Assembly: GCA_027484405.1 (NCBI GenBank)
Contig: JAIXTA010000147.1
Span: forward strand, 1 to 45,697
DNA from: Burkholderiales bacterium
GTDB taxonomy: Bacteria; Pseudomonadota; Gammaproteobacteria; Burkholderiales; Burkholderiaceae_C
Length of the DNA stretch: 45,697 nt
Direction: 5' to 3'
Part shown: positions 24,226-32,285 of the stretch, in pieces
How positions within the stretch are numbered: the stretch's first letter is position 1
Layout of the letters: the number at the start of each line of letters is the position of its first letter
Program-made: the position numbers and the translations under genes
The notes under the pieces: model-generated
Told to the model about the DNA's origin: nothing
The model's input: the letters and a program-made list of their open reading frames with translations, nothing else
Database searches by the model: none

Positions 24226-24828
24226 TCAGGCGAATTCGGCTGCGCGACAGCTGCGCATCAGCCGCTCGAAGCCGCGCCGTGCGCGTTCCACGGCGCCGGG
24301 CTGCTTCATGAATCGGGCGTCGTGATGCAGGGCCAGGATCAGGCCGTGCATTTCAAAGACGAGTTGTTTCGGGTCGGTGTCATCAGCCAGATGCCCCATC
24401 TCGACGGCCTGCGTGGCCGCCTTGGTCAGGGCCAGCTGCCAGGTGCGGATCATCTCGAAGAGCTCGTCTCGCACGGGGCCGGTGCGCTCGTCGAACTCCA
24501 CCGCGCCGCTGATGTAGATGCAGCCGGCGTCGATTTCATGGGTCACGCGCACCACCCAGTTCTCGAACAGTCGAACCAGACGGGGCAGTCCGCGCTTTTC
24601 CTCGCGGATCGCCGGCATGAAGACCTCATCCTCGAAGCGGCGGTGGTACTCGCGCACCACTTCGATCTGCAGGTCCTCGCGCGAGCCGAAGTGCGCAAAC
24701 ACGCCGCTCTTGCTCATCTGCATGCGGTCGGCCAGCAGGCCGATCGTCAGGCCCTCCAGACCATCGCGGCTGGCCAGCTGCAGTGCAGCTTCCAGGATCG
24801 CGGCCTTGGTTAGTTCGCCTTTGCGCAT
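24226..24828 (-). CDS. TetR-family regulator of the fad operon
   Basis: This encodes 200 residues. The N-terminal helix-turn-helix is typical: RKGELTKAAILEAALQLASR, GLEGLTIGLLADRMQMSKSG, VFAHFGSREDLQIEVV. The C-terminal ligand domain is unrelated to well-known TetR members at sight, but the position, as first gene of a fadE-fadB-fadA operon, points to an acyl-CoA-responsive repressor (PsrA/FadR-like role). A perfect palindrome GAACGGTCGTTC at 24905-24916 lies in its upstream region over or beside a plausible promoter and is the likely operator, implying autoregulation. It is divergent from the unknown gene at 25114, which could share control. Confidence 0.88.
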   Translation of the reverse strand: MRKGELTKAAILEAALQLASRDGLEGLTIGLLADRMQMSKSGVFAHFGSREDLQIEVVREYHRRFEDEVFMPAIREEKRGLPRLVRLFENWVVRVTHEIDAGCIYISGAVEFDERTGPVRDELFEMIRTWQLALTKAATQAVEMGHLADDTDPKQLVFEMHGLILALHHDARFMKQPGAVERARRGFERLMRSCRAAEFA

Positions 24829-24902
24829 GGTGTCTGAGGGGCTCGGTGAGCGGTGGCTGGACGGGCTGCTTCGTGAAGAGACGCGAGGCGCCCGAAAAAA
24901 TT

Positions 24903-24917
24903 ACGAACGGTCGTTCT
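24903..24917 (-). promoter_or_regulatory. putative TetR operator and promoter of the fad operon
   Basis: The sequence ACGAACGGTCGTTCT contains the perfect inverted repeat GAACG-GT-CGTTC, the usual size and style of TetR-family operators. Just upstream on the minus strand are TAGAAT (about 24918-24923) as a possible -10 and TTCGAC 18 bp further as a possible -35, so a bound repressor would cover the transcription start. A second palindrome, AAAGCGCGCTTT at 24953-24964, lies further upstream. Binding is inferred from position and symmetry only. Confidence 0.6.
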
Positions 24918-25113
24918 ATTCTATGCACGACGTTTTGCCCGGTCGAAGGTAAAAAGCGCGCTTTAGGGTGAGGCTTCTATTGGTGCGCCGCAGCAGCCAT
25001 GCGGTGACACACGGGCTTCATCTGCCAGGGCCAACGCCACGCCGCCTGCCCCGAAGCGGCGAAGGCTGGCCCTCCACAAGGCCCGGACCACCCAAGAGTC
25101 CACGGAGACCGCC

Positions 25114-26637
25114 TTGGCCCTCGCGTCAGCATCCAGCCCCAGCCCATCGCCACAACCCGCACCCGCCACTGGCATCCAGTTCCCAGCCACCGGCGCCGGC
25201 CAGCGCTCCAGTGGCAGCACGGGCAAGGCCATCTTCGGCGCCGCCCTGGCCGTGCTGGACGCACCGGCCGCCGCCGCCCTGCAAGCCGAACCCGACTGGC
25301 GCGGCCGCTATGCGCGGCACCTGCACCGCCTCACCGCCGCCATGCTGGCGCAGCCGGCCGCCACACCCGCTGCCGCGCAGGCGGGGCTGACGGCGGCCCA
25401 CAATGCCTTTGTCTTCACCTGCGACGGCACAGACGCGCCGCTGGCCAGCGCCATGGCGCAACCCGGCACACCGCTGGATACGGTGCAGATGCCGGGCCGT
25501 GCGGCGCCGGTGCCCTGGGTCGTGCCCTACCGCGGGCAGCTGCTGCAAGGCGACGCGCTGCGCCGCCAGATTGACGACTGGCTGGCGCGCGATCTGCTCG
25601 AACCCGGCGCCGCCGCAGCCCTGCACCGGGCCAGCCGCGAGCCCGGCTGGTTTGATTTGCGCGATCGCAGCATTGCGCTGCTCGGCGCCGGCGCCGAAGC
25701 CGGGCCGCTGCGCTGGCTGACGGCCTGGGGCGCACGGGTCGCCGCCATCGACCTGCCGCGCGAAGGCATTGCCAAGCGCATCGCCGGGCTGGCCGAGCAA
25801 GGCGCCGGCTGCGTGGTGGCGCCACAGATCCCGGGCCATTCGGTGCCCGGCGCCGATCTGCTGGCCGACACGCCGGCGCTGGCCGCCTGGCTGTGCGAGC
25901 GCTTTGCGTCGCAGGGCAGCGACGGCGGCGAGCTGGACGTGCTGGCCGTGGCCTATGCCGATGGCGAGCGCCATGCGCGCGTGGCCATGGCCATGGATGC
26001 GCTGATCGCCACCGTCCAGGCGCGGTTGCCCAAGGCGGGCATTGGCTTTCTGGCCACGCCCACCGACAGCTTTGCCGTACCGCCCGAGGTCGCAGCCGCC
26101 GGGCACCGGCGCTGGGCGGCGCGCCGCCTGGGCGCGCGGGCGGTGCATGCGCTGAGCCTGGGCCGCGCCTTCGCGCCGAACCTGACCGACCCCATTGCTG
26201 TGAACGGCCAGGACTGGAACATCAGCGACTGCAGCGTGCTGCAGCAGGGGCCGAACTACGCCCTGGCCAAGCGCCTGCAGCACTGGCGTGCCCTCGCCAC
26301 GGCCGCGGCGGGCCGCGCGGTCTCCATCAATGTGGCGCCCAGCACCAATACCTGGTCGGTGGTGAAGAACCGTCTGCTGGCGGCAGGCTTTGCCGGCGCC
26401 GATCTGTTCGGGCTGGAGGTGTTCGAGCCGGACACGACCAATGCGCTGATGGCCGCGCTCTGGGTGCACGACCTGCGCACCCGTGGCGAGGCGGGTGCAG
26501 CGGTCACGGCGCACCACCCGCTCGCGCTGCTCAGCCGCCAGGCCTTCCACGGCGGCCTGTGGCGCCTGCCCTACGTGCCCGCCAGCGCCCTGGCCATGGC
26601 TGCGGTGGCCGGCCTGCTGCGCGGCAGGAAGCGATAG
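25114..26637 (+). CDS. Rossmann-like protein of unknown function
   Basis: This encodes 507 residues from TTG at 25114, with GGAG six bases upstream (25104-25107). I do not recognise the family. The first 35 residues are Ser/Pro/Ala-rich and probably disordered. A nucleotide-binding-like motif, IALLGAGAEAGPLRWLTAWG, is followed by RVAAIDLPR, a Rossmann beta-alpha-beta pattern with an acidic residue ending strand 2 (NAD-like), at about 188-216. Conserved-looking blocks are TCDGTDAPLASAM, PVPWVVPYRGQLLQG, VNGQDWNISDCSVLQQGPNY and NVAPSTNTWSVVKNRLL. The last 20 residues are hydrophobic then basic (ALAMAAVAGLLRGRKR), possibly a membrane tail. It diverges from the TetR gene and may be under the same operator. 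Confidence 0.7.
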   Translation: MALASASSPSPSPQPAPATGIQFPATGAGQRSSGSTGKAIFGAALAVLDAPAAAALQAEPDWRGRYARHLHRLTAAMLAQPAATPAAAQAGLTAAHNAFVFTCDGTDAPLASAMAQPGTPLDTVQMPGRAAPVPWVVPYRGQLLQGDALRRQIDDWLARDLLEPGAAAALHRASREPGWFDLRDRSIALLGAGAEAGPLRWLTAWGARVAAIDLPREGIAKRIAGLAEQGAGCVVAPQIPGHSVPGADLLADTPALAAWLCERFASQGSDGGELDVLAVAYADGERHARVAMAMDALIATVQARLPKAGIGFLATPTDSFAVPPEVAAAGHRRWAARRLGARAVHALSLGRAFAPNLTDPIAVNGQDWNISDCSVLQQGPNYALAKRLQHWRALATAAAGRAVSINVAPSTNTWSVVKNRLLAAGFAGADLFGLEVFEPDTTNALMAALWVHDLRTRGEAGAAVTAHHPLALLSRQAFHGGLWRLPYVPASALAMAAVAGLLRGRKR

Positions 26638-26754
26638 ACATCAAATTCGGTCATGAATTTCGAATTCGATCAAAAACCACTTCTCGCTTGTCTGATGCGC
26701 GTTTTGGGCCGATTTTCGGCTCTCTTACACCGGAAATAGATTGAAATCAGCCAC
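26638..26754. other. AT-rich spacer with intergenic repeat element
   Basis: No gene lies between 26637 and the mscL stop at 26832. This AT-rich stretch contains CTTCTCGCTTGT (26680-26691), the reverse complement of an ACAAGCG element seen in other spacers, and GATTGAAATCAGCC (26739-26752), matched by GATTGAAAATCAGCC at 45179-45193. Local inverted words (AATTCG/CGAATT) suggest foldable DNA. The part 26677-26703 also aligns with 43293-43319. Confidence 0.5.
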
Positions 26755-26792
26755 AAAAATGCTCAAAGCGCCGGACATCCGGCTCTTTGAGC
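26755..26792 (-). terminator. intrinsic terminator after mscL
   Basis: On the minus strand GCTCAAAG (26792-26785) pairs with CTTTGAGC (26768-26761), enclosing an inner CCGG/CCGG stem around a 4-base loop with one internal mismatch. It is followed by ATTTTTG (T-run 26759-26755). It lies 39 bp past the mscL stop. A second, T-less stem, TTCTGGCC/GGCCAGAA, lies between it and mscL at 26797-26818. Confidence 0.8.
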
Positions 26793-26831
26793 TGGTTTCT
26801 GGCCGGCCCGGGCCAGAACGCTTGCGCACGC

Positions 26832-27269
26832 CTACTTCTTGAGGGCGTCGCGGATCTCGCGCAGCAGGAGCACATCCTCGGGCGTGGCCGGCGGCGGGGC
26901 GGCTGGATCGAGGCTCAGGTTGCCCTTGGCCTTGTTGAAGGCCTTGACCATCCAGAAGATCACGAAGGCCAGGATCACGAAGTTGATCAGGATCGTGATG
27001 AAGTTTCCGTACGCGAACAGATTCGCGCCAGCCTTGCTCAGGCTGTCGAAGCTGATCGCCCCCTCGACGGCCTTCTTGGGCGGCGCCAGCACGATGTACA
27101 TCTCGGTGAAGCTCAGGTCGCCGACGATGCGCCCCACGATCGGCATGATGATGTCCTTCACCAGCGAGTCGACGATCTTGCCGAAGGCGCCCCCAATGAT
27201 GACGCCCACCGCCAGATCGACCACATTGCCCTTGAGGGCGAAATCACGAAACTCCTTCACCATGCCCAT
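26832..27269 (-). CDS. mscL: large-conductance mechanosensitive channel
   Basis: This encodes 145 residues from ATG at 27269, with SD GGAGG seven bases upstream; a longer open frame upstream is non-coding in character. The N-terminal amphipathic helix ([13 protein letters not shown]) and TM1 with the gate ([22 protein letters not shown]) are followed by a periplasmic loop, then TM2 ([22 protein letters not shown]). The C-terminal bundle ends [15 protein letters not shown]. It forms a homopentamer in the inner membrane and opens under extreme tension during osmotic downshock. It stands alone, divergent from petA and followed by its own terminator. Confidence 0.97.
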   Translation of the reverse strand: MGMVKEFRDFALKGNVVDLAVGVIIGGAFGKIVDSLVKDIIMPIVGRIVGDLSFTEMYIVLAPPKKAVEGAISFDSLSKAGANLFAYGNFITILINFVILAFVIFWMVKAFNKAKGNLSLDPAAPPPATPEDVLLLREIRDALKK

Positions 27270-27595
27270 GGCCGGTCCTCCGTCACTGTTTGAATGTCGT
27301 GCAGCGGCCCGGGGCGAGAGAGCCCAGGAGTTGACCTCGCTGCATCGCGCGCCGAGCGTAGCCGCTGGGCGCGCGCATGGCGCATACCGAATTGATAAGG
27401 ATTGCAAGCCGGCGCCAGACGCGCCACCGAAGTCAGCCGGCCGCCCGCCCGCACCGAATCGCGGGGCAGACAGGCGCGCAAAGCGCGCCGCGTCCGCAAG
27501 CCGCACCTGCCAGCGGGAGGGGAAATGGTGCTTCCATTACAATCTTCGGTTGCTGGAGTGGCTCACTCCGCTCACTCAAAACACAGGGAAACCCC
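27270..27595. other. divergent mscL-petA intergenic region (326 bp)
   Basis: No convincing gene is present. The mscL side must hold its promoter. On the petA side, TACAAT at 27538-27543 is a good -10 hexamer, though the -35 at 17 bp is poor, so an activator may be needed. A small perfect stem GGAGTG/CACTCC (27555-27560 / 27564-27569) would fall in the petA leader. GGGAAA before the ATG at 27596 is the SD. The middle of the region is GC-rich and unstructured to the eye. Confidence 0.5.
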
Positions 27596-28243
27596 ATGAG
27601 CGACGCTGTTGATAGCGCTGCCGCCGCACCGGCTGGCGCTGCCGAGGTCGATACTGCCAAACGCAATGCGCTGATTGCCACCGGTGTGGTGGGCGGTCTG
27701 GGCGTGTGCGGCGTGGCCGTTCCATTTGTCTCCACCTTTGCGCCCTCCGAGCGCGCCCGCGCCGCCGGCGGCCCGGTCGAGGTGGATATCAGCGCACTGC
27801 GCCCGGGCGAGATGCAACTCACCGAGTGGCGCGGCAATCCGGTCTGGATTCTCAAGCGAACACCCGAAATGATGCAGACCCTCGCCAAGACGGAAGGCGA
27901 AGTTGCCGACCCGAAGAGCGAGCGCTACTACCAACTGCCCACGCCCGAGTACGCAGCCAACCAGCACCGCTCGCGCGAAGACAAGAAGGACGTGCTGATC
28001 GCCGTGGGCATCTGCTCGCACCTGGGCTGCTCGCCGTCCAAGAAATTCGAACCGGCCGATCCCTCGGTGCCGAGCCCTAACTGGCAGGGCGGCTTCCTGT
28101 GCCCCTGCCATGGCTCGACCTTCGACCTCGCCGGCCGCGTCTACAAGAACAAGCCGGCTCCGGTGAACCTGGACATTCCGCGTCACATGTACCTGTCCGA
28201 CACGAAGATCGTGATCGGCCGCGATGAAAAGGGTGAGGCTTGA
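27596..28243 (+). CDS. petA: ubiquinol-cytochrome c reductase Rieske iron-sulfur subunit
   Basis: This encodes 215 residues from ATG at 27596; the frame is open upstream but without family sequence. A single TM anchor spans about 25-48. The cluster-binding boxes are CSHLGC (Cys140, His142, Cys145) and CPCHGS (Cys169, Cys171, His172), with the disulfide Cys145/Cys171 expected. The protein takes one electron from quinol at the Qo site and passes it to cytochrome c1. It is the first gene of petABC; its TGA lies 2 bp before the petB ATG. The N-terminus lacks a classical twin-Arg pair (DTAKRNAL instead), though Tat-like insertion is usual for this subunit. Confidence 0.97.
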   Translation: MSDAVDSAAAAPAGAAEVDTAKRNALIATGVVGGLGVCGVAVPFVSTFAPSERARAAGGPVEVDISALRPGEMQLTEWRGNPVWILKRTPEMMQTLAKTEGEVADPKSERYYQLPTPEYAANQHRSREDKKDVLIAVGICSHLGCSPSKKFEPADPSVPSPNWQGGFLCPCHGSTFDLAGRVYKNKPAPVNLDIPRHMYLSDTKIVIGRDEKGEA

Positions 28244-28245
28244 TC

Positions 28246-29742
28246 ATGGCAACCTGGAAAGAAGCACCGGCCAACGCCAGCCTGCAGGAAAAGGCCCTGA
28301 CCTGGGTCGACAACCGCTTCCCGCTGTCCAAGCTGTACAAGGAGCACCTCTCCGAGTACTACGCCCCGAAGAACTTCAACTTCTGGTACTTCTTCGGCTC
28401 GCTTGCCCTGCTGGTGCTGGTGATCCAGATCGTTTCGGGCATCTTCCTTGTGATGCACTACAAGCCGGACGCCTCGCTGAACAGCTCGGGCATCCCGGTG
28501 GCCTTCGCCAGCGTCGAATACATCATGCGTGATGTGCCCTGGGGCTGGCTGGTGCGCTACATCCACTCCACCGGCGCCTCGATGTTCTTCGTCGTGGTCT
28601 ACATGCACATGTTCCGCGGCCTGATCTACGGCAGCTACCGCAAGCCGCGCGAGCTGATCTGGATCTTCGGCTGCGCGATCTTCCTGTGCCTGATGGCCGA
28701 AGCCTTCATGGGCTACTTGCTGCCCTGGGGCCAGATGTCCTACTGGGGCGCCCAGGTGATCGTGAACCTGTTTTCGGCCATTCCGATCATCGGCCAGGAC
28801 CTCTCGATCTTCATCCGCGGCGACTTCGTGGTGTCTGATGCCACCCTGAACCGCTTCTTCAGCCTGCACGTGATCGCCATTCCGCTGGTGCTGCTCGGCC
28901 TGGTGGCTGCGCACATCATCGCGCTGCACGAAGTCGGCTCGAACAACCCCGACGGCGTCGAGATCAAGAAGGACATCAATCCGGAAACCGGGCGCCCGCG
29001 TGACGGCATTCCCTTCCACCCGTACTACACGGTGCACGACATCCTCGGTGTGTCGGTGTTCCTGATCATCTTCTCGGCGATCGTGTTCTTCTCGCCCGAG
29101 CTGGGCGGCCTGTTCCTCGAGTGGAACAACTTCATTCCGGCCGACCCGCTGACCACACCGGCGCACATCGCCCCGGTCTGGTACTTCACGCCCTTCTATT
29201 CCATGCTGCGAGCCACGACCTCGGCCTTCATGCCGGTGCTGTGGGTGTTCCTGGCCTTCTGCACCTGGCTGGCCTGGACGCGCTCGAACCTGCCGCAGAT
29301 CGTCAAGCTCGGCTTCGCCGGCCTGACCGCACTGATGTTCTTTGCATTCGGTGTGCCGGGCATCGTGCTGGGCATGCTGGGCGCTGACGTCGGCAAGATG
29401 GGCGCGCTGGGCATGATCCTCAGCGGCATCGACGCCAAGTTCTGGGGCGTGGTCGTGATGGGCGCCTCGGTGATGATCTTCTTCGCCCTGCCCTGGCTCG
29501 ACTGCTCGCCCGTCAAGTCGATCCGCTATCGCCCGACCTGGCAGAAGTATCTCTACGGCGCCTTCGTGGTGTGGTTCCTGATCCTCGCGGTGTGCGGGCT
29601 GCTGCCCCCGCAGGACTTCCGCAACATCCTGTCTGCGGTCGGCACCCTGTTCTACTTCGGCTTCTTCCTGCTGATGCCCTGGTGGAGCGAGATGGGCGAG
29701 TTCAAGCCCGTACCGTCTCGCGTGACCTTTGCAGCCCACTGA
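28246..29742 (+). CDS. petB: cytochrome b of the bc1 complex
   Basis: This encodes 498 residues from ATG at 28246, with GGTGAGG seven bases upstream; a TTG at 28240 is in frame but less likely. Haem ligands are His107/His121 (14 apart) and His208/His223 (15 apart, with the extra residue typical of bc1 rather than b6f). The Qo motif is PVWY at 310-313, so the usual Glu of PEWY is replaced by Val. Eight or more TM helices are visible and the C-terminal part is longer than in alpha-proteobacteria. It oxidises ubiquinol at Qo and reduces quinone at Qi in the inner membrane. It lies in petABC, 31 bp before petC. Confidence 0.97.
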   Translation: MATWKEAPANASLQEKALTWVDNRFPLSKLYKEHLSEYYAPKNFNFWYFFGSLALLVLVIQIVSGIFLVMHYKPDASLNSSGIPVAFASVEYIMRDVPWGWLVRYIHSTGASMFFVVVYMHMFRGLIYGSYRKPRELIWIFGCAIFLCLMAEAFMGYLLPWGQMSYWGAQVIVNLFSAIPIIGQDLSIFIRGDFVVSDATLNRFFSLHVIAIPLVLLGLVAAHIIALHEVGSNNPDGVEIKKDINPETGRPRDGIPFHPYYTVHDILGVSVFLIIFSAIVFFSPELGGLFLEWNNFIPADPLTTPAHIAPVWYFTPFYSMLRATTSAFMPVLWVFLAFCTWLAWTRSNLPQIVKLGFAGLTALMFFAFGVPGIVLGMLGADVGKMGALGMILSGIDAKFWGVVVMGASVMIFFALPWLDCSPVKSIRYRPTWQKYLYGAFVVWFLILAVCGLLPPQDFRNILSAVGTLFYFGFFLLMPWWSEMGEFKPVPSRVTFAAH

Positions 29743-29773
29743 GCACCATCCAGGCACTGGGAGTCTGACAAGA

Positions 29774-30625
29774 ATGAAAAAACTGCTGATGATCCTCGCC
29801 CTGGCGGTTGCCCCGCTCGTGGGCCATGCTGCCGGCTCGGGTTTCCCGCTGGATTCGGCGCCCAACCGCGCCACCGACCTCGCAGCCCTGCAGAATGGCG
29901 CCAAGCTGTTCGTGAACTACTGCCTGAACTGCCACAGCGCCAGCATGATGCGCTACAACCGCCTGCGCGACATCGGCCTGACCGACGAGCAGATCAAGCA
30001 GAGCCTGCTGTTCACCGCGAACAAGATCGGCGAGCCGATGACCATCGCGATGAACCCGAAGGACGCCAAGGAATGGTTCGGCAAGACGCCGCCGGATCTG
30101 TCGCTGATCACGCGTGCCAAGTCCTCGATCGCACCGCCGTTCAAGGGCGAGGACTACGTCTATACCTTCCTGCGCACCTACTACCGCGACGCCGCCGTCC
30201 CGCACGGCTGGAACAACCTCGTGCTGACCAACGCCGCCATGCCGCATGTGTTCTGGGAGCGTCAGGGTCCGCGCGAGCTGACCAAGGTCGAGATCCATCA
30301 CGCCACCAGCGACAAGGGCGAGCACAAGTGGGAACGTGTCACCACGACCTACGATGTGCGCGGCCAAAAGACGGTAGCGAAGGAAGAGATTCCGCCGGTG
30401 TCAGGCCAGTACCAGGCGCTCACCGTCAAGTGGGACGCCAAGGACCCGGCCGCGGCCGCCCAGTACGACAAGGATGTGGCCGATCTGGTGGGCTTCCTGA
30501 AGTACATGTCCGACCCGAGCGCCAATCAGCGCCAGCGTCTTGGCGTTTGGGTGCTGCTGTTCCTGGGCATCTTTGCCGTGGTTGCCTGGTGGTTGAACAG
30601 CGTTTTCTGGCGCGATATCAAGTAG
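29774..30625 (+). CDS. petC: cytochrome c1
   Basis: This encodes 283 residues from ATG at 29774; the open frame begins earlier but the signal peptide starts here. A signal peptide of about 19 residues ends GHA. The haem site is CLNCH at 50-54 and the probable axial Met is Met156 in LTNAAMPHVF. A C-terminal TM anchor (VWVLLFLGIFAVVAWWL) at about 256-276 holds the protein in the inner membrane with the haem domain in the periplasm. It accepts electrons from the Rieske protein and hands them to soluble or bound cytochrome c. It is the last gene of petABC; a strong hairpin follows. Confidence 0.97.
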   Translation: MKKLLMILALAVAPLVGHAAGSGFPLDSAPNRATDLAALQNGAKLFVNYCLNCHSASMMRYNRLRDIGLTDEQIKQSLLFTANKIGEPMTIAMNPKDAKEWFGKTPPDLSLITRAKSSIAPPFKGEDYVYTFLRTYYRDAAVPHGWNNLVLTNAAMPHVFWERQGPRELTKVEIHHATSDKGEHKWERVTTTYDVRGQKTVAKEEIPPVSGQYQALTVKWDAKDPAAAAQYDKDVADLVGFLKYMSDPSANQRQRLGVWVLLFLGIFAVVAWWLNSVFWRDIK

Positions 30626-30643
30626 TTCCGCCTCACGATTGAC

Positions 30644-30669
30644 AAAGGGTGAGCACTCGCTCACCCTTT
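30644..30669 (+). terminator. hairpin ending petABC
   Basis: A perfect 11-bp stem, AAAGGGTGAGC (30644-30654) and GCTCACCCTTT (30659-30669), has a 4-base loop. Downstream, CACGTTTCT gives only a weak T-run, so some readthrough into sspA is likely. It sits between the petC stop and the sspA SD. Confidence 0.75.
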
Positions 30670-30692
30670 CACGTTTCTAGGAAACCCAAGAA

Positions 30693-31301
30693 ATGATGAT
30701 CCTGTACTCCGGCACGACCTGCCCGTTCTCCCAACGCTGCCGTTTCGTGCTCTTCGAGAAGGGCATGGACTTCGAGATCCGCGATGTCGACCTCTTCAAC
30801 AAGCCTGAGGACATCAGCGTCATGAACCCGCTGGGCCAGGTGCCCATCCTGGTCGAGCGCGATCTGACGCTGTATGAGTCCAACATCATCAACGAGTACA
30901 TCGACGAGCGCTTCCCGCATCCGCAGCTGATGCCGGCCGACCCGGTACAGCGCGCCCGTGTGCGTCTGGTGCTGCTCAATCTGGAGCGCGACCTGTTCGT
31001 GCACGTCCAGACGCTTGAAAACCGCCAGGAAAAGAACGAGAAGGTGCGCGAGAAGGCCCGCCATGCACTGCGTGACAACCTCACGCTGTTTGCGCCGCAG
31101 TTCACGAAGACCAAGTTCATGCTGGGCGAGGACTTCTCGATGGCGGACGTGGCCATTGCCCCGCTGCTGTGGCGCCTGACGCACTATGGCATCGAGCTGC
31201 CCAAGCAGGCGGCGCCGATCATGAAGTACGCCGAGCGCATCTTCGCGCGCCCGGCCTACATCGAAGCGCTGACGCCGTCCGAGAAGGTCATGCGCCGCTA
31301 A
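30693..31301 (+). CDS. sspA: stringent starvation protein A
   Basis: This encodes 202 residues of glutathione-S-transferase fold: N-terminal thioredoxin-like part (MMILYSGTTCPFSQRCRFVL, VDLFNKPEDI, PLGQVPILVERDLTLYES) and an all-helical C-terminal part. SspA binds RNA polymerase and alters promoter choice under starvation or acid stress; it is not an active GST. The SD AGGAAA precedes two adjacent ATG codons; the first is used here. The order petABC-sspA-sspB is a common proteobacterial arrangement. Confidence 0.96.
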   Translation: MMILYSGTTCPFSQRCRFVLFEKGMDFEIRDVDLFNKPEDISVMNPLGQVPILVERDLTLYESNIINEYIDERFPHPQLMPADPVQRARVRLVLLNLERDLFVHVQTLENRQEKNEKVREKARHALRDNLTLFAPQFTKTKFMLGEDFSMADVAIAPLLWRLTHYGIELPKQAAPIMKYAERIFARPAYIEALTPSEKVMRR

Positions 31302-31375
31302 CGCAGCGCTGCGCTGCGCCGAACGCGCCGGCTGCCCGCACACGCTGCAGCCGGCCCACCGAGCCCCACCTGATC

Positions 31376-31930
31376 ATGGCCGAAACCAGCACCAAGCCTT
31401 ACCTGATCCGTGCCATTCATGACTGGTGCACGGACAACGGCTACACACCCTACCTGGCGGTGTCGGTCAATGAACGCACGCAGGTGCCGCGTGAATATGT
31501 GCGCAACGGCGAGATTGTGCTCAACGCCGGCGTCATGGCCACGAACCGCCTGAACCTGGGCAACGACTTCATCGAGTTCGAAGCGCGCTTCAACGGCGTG
31601 GTACGCGCCGTCATGGTGCCGGTTGATCAGGTCACCGCCATCTACGCCCGCGAAACCGGCCACGGCATGGCTTTCGACGTGGCCAAGCCTCTGGCGGAGC
31701 CGGAAACCAGTCGCATCGAGCTGGCCGATCACGCCGCCGGCGACTCCGACGAACAGACGCACCGCCACACCAGCGCCCGCTTGAGCCCGGTGCCCACAGC
31801 CGGGTCTGCTCCCGGCCCCCAACCCGCACCGGCGCCCACGCCGCGCGGCGCGACCCCTGATGGCGAGGACCCGCCACCGAGCAGCCCAAACAGCCCAAAA
31901 GGCCGCCCTACCCTGACCCGCATAAAATAG
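31376..31930 (+). CDS. sspB: ClpXP specificity-enhancing factor SspB
   Basis: This encodes 184 residues from ATG at 31376. The substrate-binding domain reads PYLIRAIHDWCTDNGYTPYL, QVPREYVRNGEIVLN and then FNGVVRAVMVPVDQVTAIYA. A long Pro/Ser/Ala-rich linker (about 120-175) joins it to the C-terminal ClpX-docking peptide RPTLTRIK, which corresponds to RPxLRVVK of E. coli SspB. It delivers ssrA-tagged stalled-ribosome products to ClpXP. It lies 74 bp after sspA and ends 8 bp before the tRNA gene. Confidence 0.95.
   Translation: MAETSTKPYLIRAIHDWCTDNGYTPYLAVSVNERTQVPREYVRNGEIVLNAGVMATNRLNLGNDFIEFEARFNGVVRAVMVPVDQVTAIYARETGHGMAFDVAKPLAEPETSRIELADHAAGDSDEQTHRHTSARLSPVPTAGSAPGPQPAPAPTPRGATPDGEDPPPSSPNSPKGRPTLTRIK
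31923..31928 (+). promoter_or_regulatory. possible -10 box for tRNA-Thr
   Basis: TAAAAT lies at the very end of sspB, 11 bp before the tRNA 5' end, which is the right distance for a start just upstream of the mature tRNA. The -35 region is poor, so the tRNA may instead be co-transcribed with sspB. Confidence 0.3.
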
Positions 31931-31938
31931 AGTTTCGT

Positions 31939-32014
31939 GCCGCTTTAGCTCAGTTGGTAGAGCGCTTGACTTGTAATCATGAGGTCGTCCGTTCGATTCG
32001 GACAAGCGGCACCA
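31939..32014 (+). tRNA. tRNA-Thr (anticodon UGU)
   Basis: This is a 76-nt cloverleaf. The acceptor stem is GCCGCTT paired with AAGCGGC, followed by the discriminator A and encoded CCA. The D arm is TAGCTCAGTTGGTAGAGC, the anticodon loop CTTGTAA has anticodon TGT, and the T arm GTCCGTTCGATTCGGAC contains TTCGA. It reads ACA and, by wobble, other Thr codons. A strong terminator follows at 32023. tRNA-Thr can be a phage or island integration site. The T6SS operon starts nearby, but I saw no second copy of the tRNA 3' end in the window. Confidence 0.97.
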
Positions 32015-32022
32015 AGTCTCCA

Positions 32023-32060
32023 AGCCCGTTAGCGCGTAAGTGAACGCTAACGGGCTTTTT
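32023..32060 (+). terminator. intrinsic terminator after tRNA-Thr
   Basis: A perfect 12-bp stem, AGCCCGTTAGCG (32023-32034) with its complement at 32045-32056, is followed by TTTTT (32056-32060). It lies 8 bp past the tRNA 3' end. Beyond it, 32061-32285 holds no gene that I can support. Confidence 0.93.
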
Positions 32061-32285
32061 GGGTTTCAGACGCCTTGTACGTCGCTTGTGTGTGCTGCAG
32101 CACGCTGCGTCACACGACCCGATGTGCAACGACCTGGGCCTTCACGGCTGAAGCGATCTGCGCAGATTCGCTCAATGCGCGACCGAATATGCACCAAAGA
32201 AGAACAATCGCCGCAGCCCGTCCGCTTGCCGGATGGGCATCTTGCGCGTTTTCGGGCGTCACTTCGTCGGGCCGATTTTGTTTTT

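Noticed and set aside
22334-24325. Long plus-strand frame (663 codons) opposite fadE
   Set aside because: It is an antisense shadow of a strongly conserved dehydrogenase gene, with no start context and His/Gly/Ala bias.
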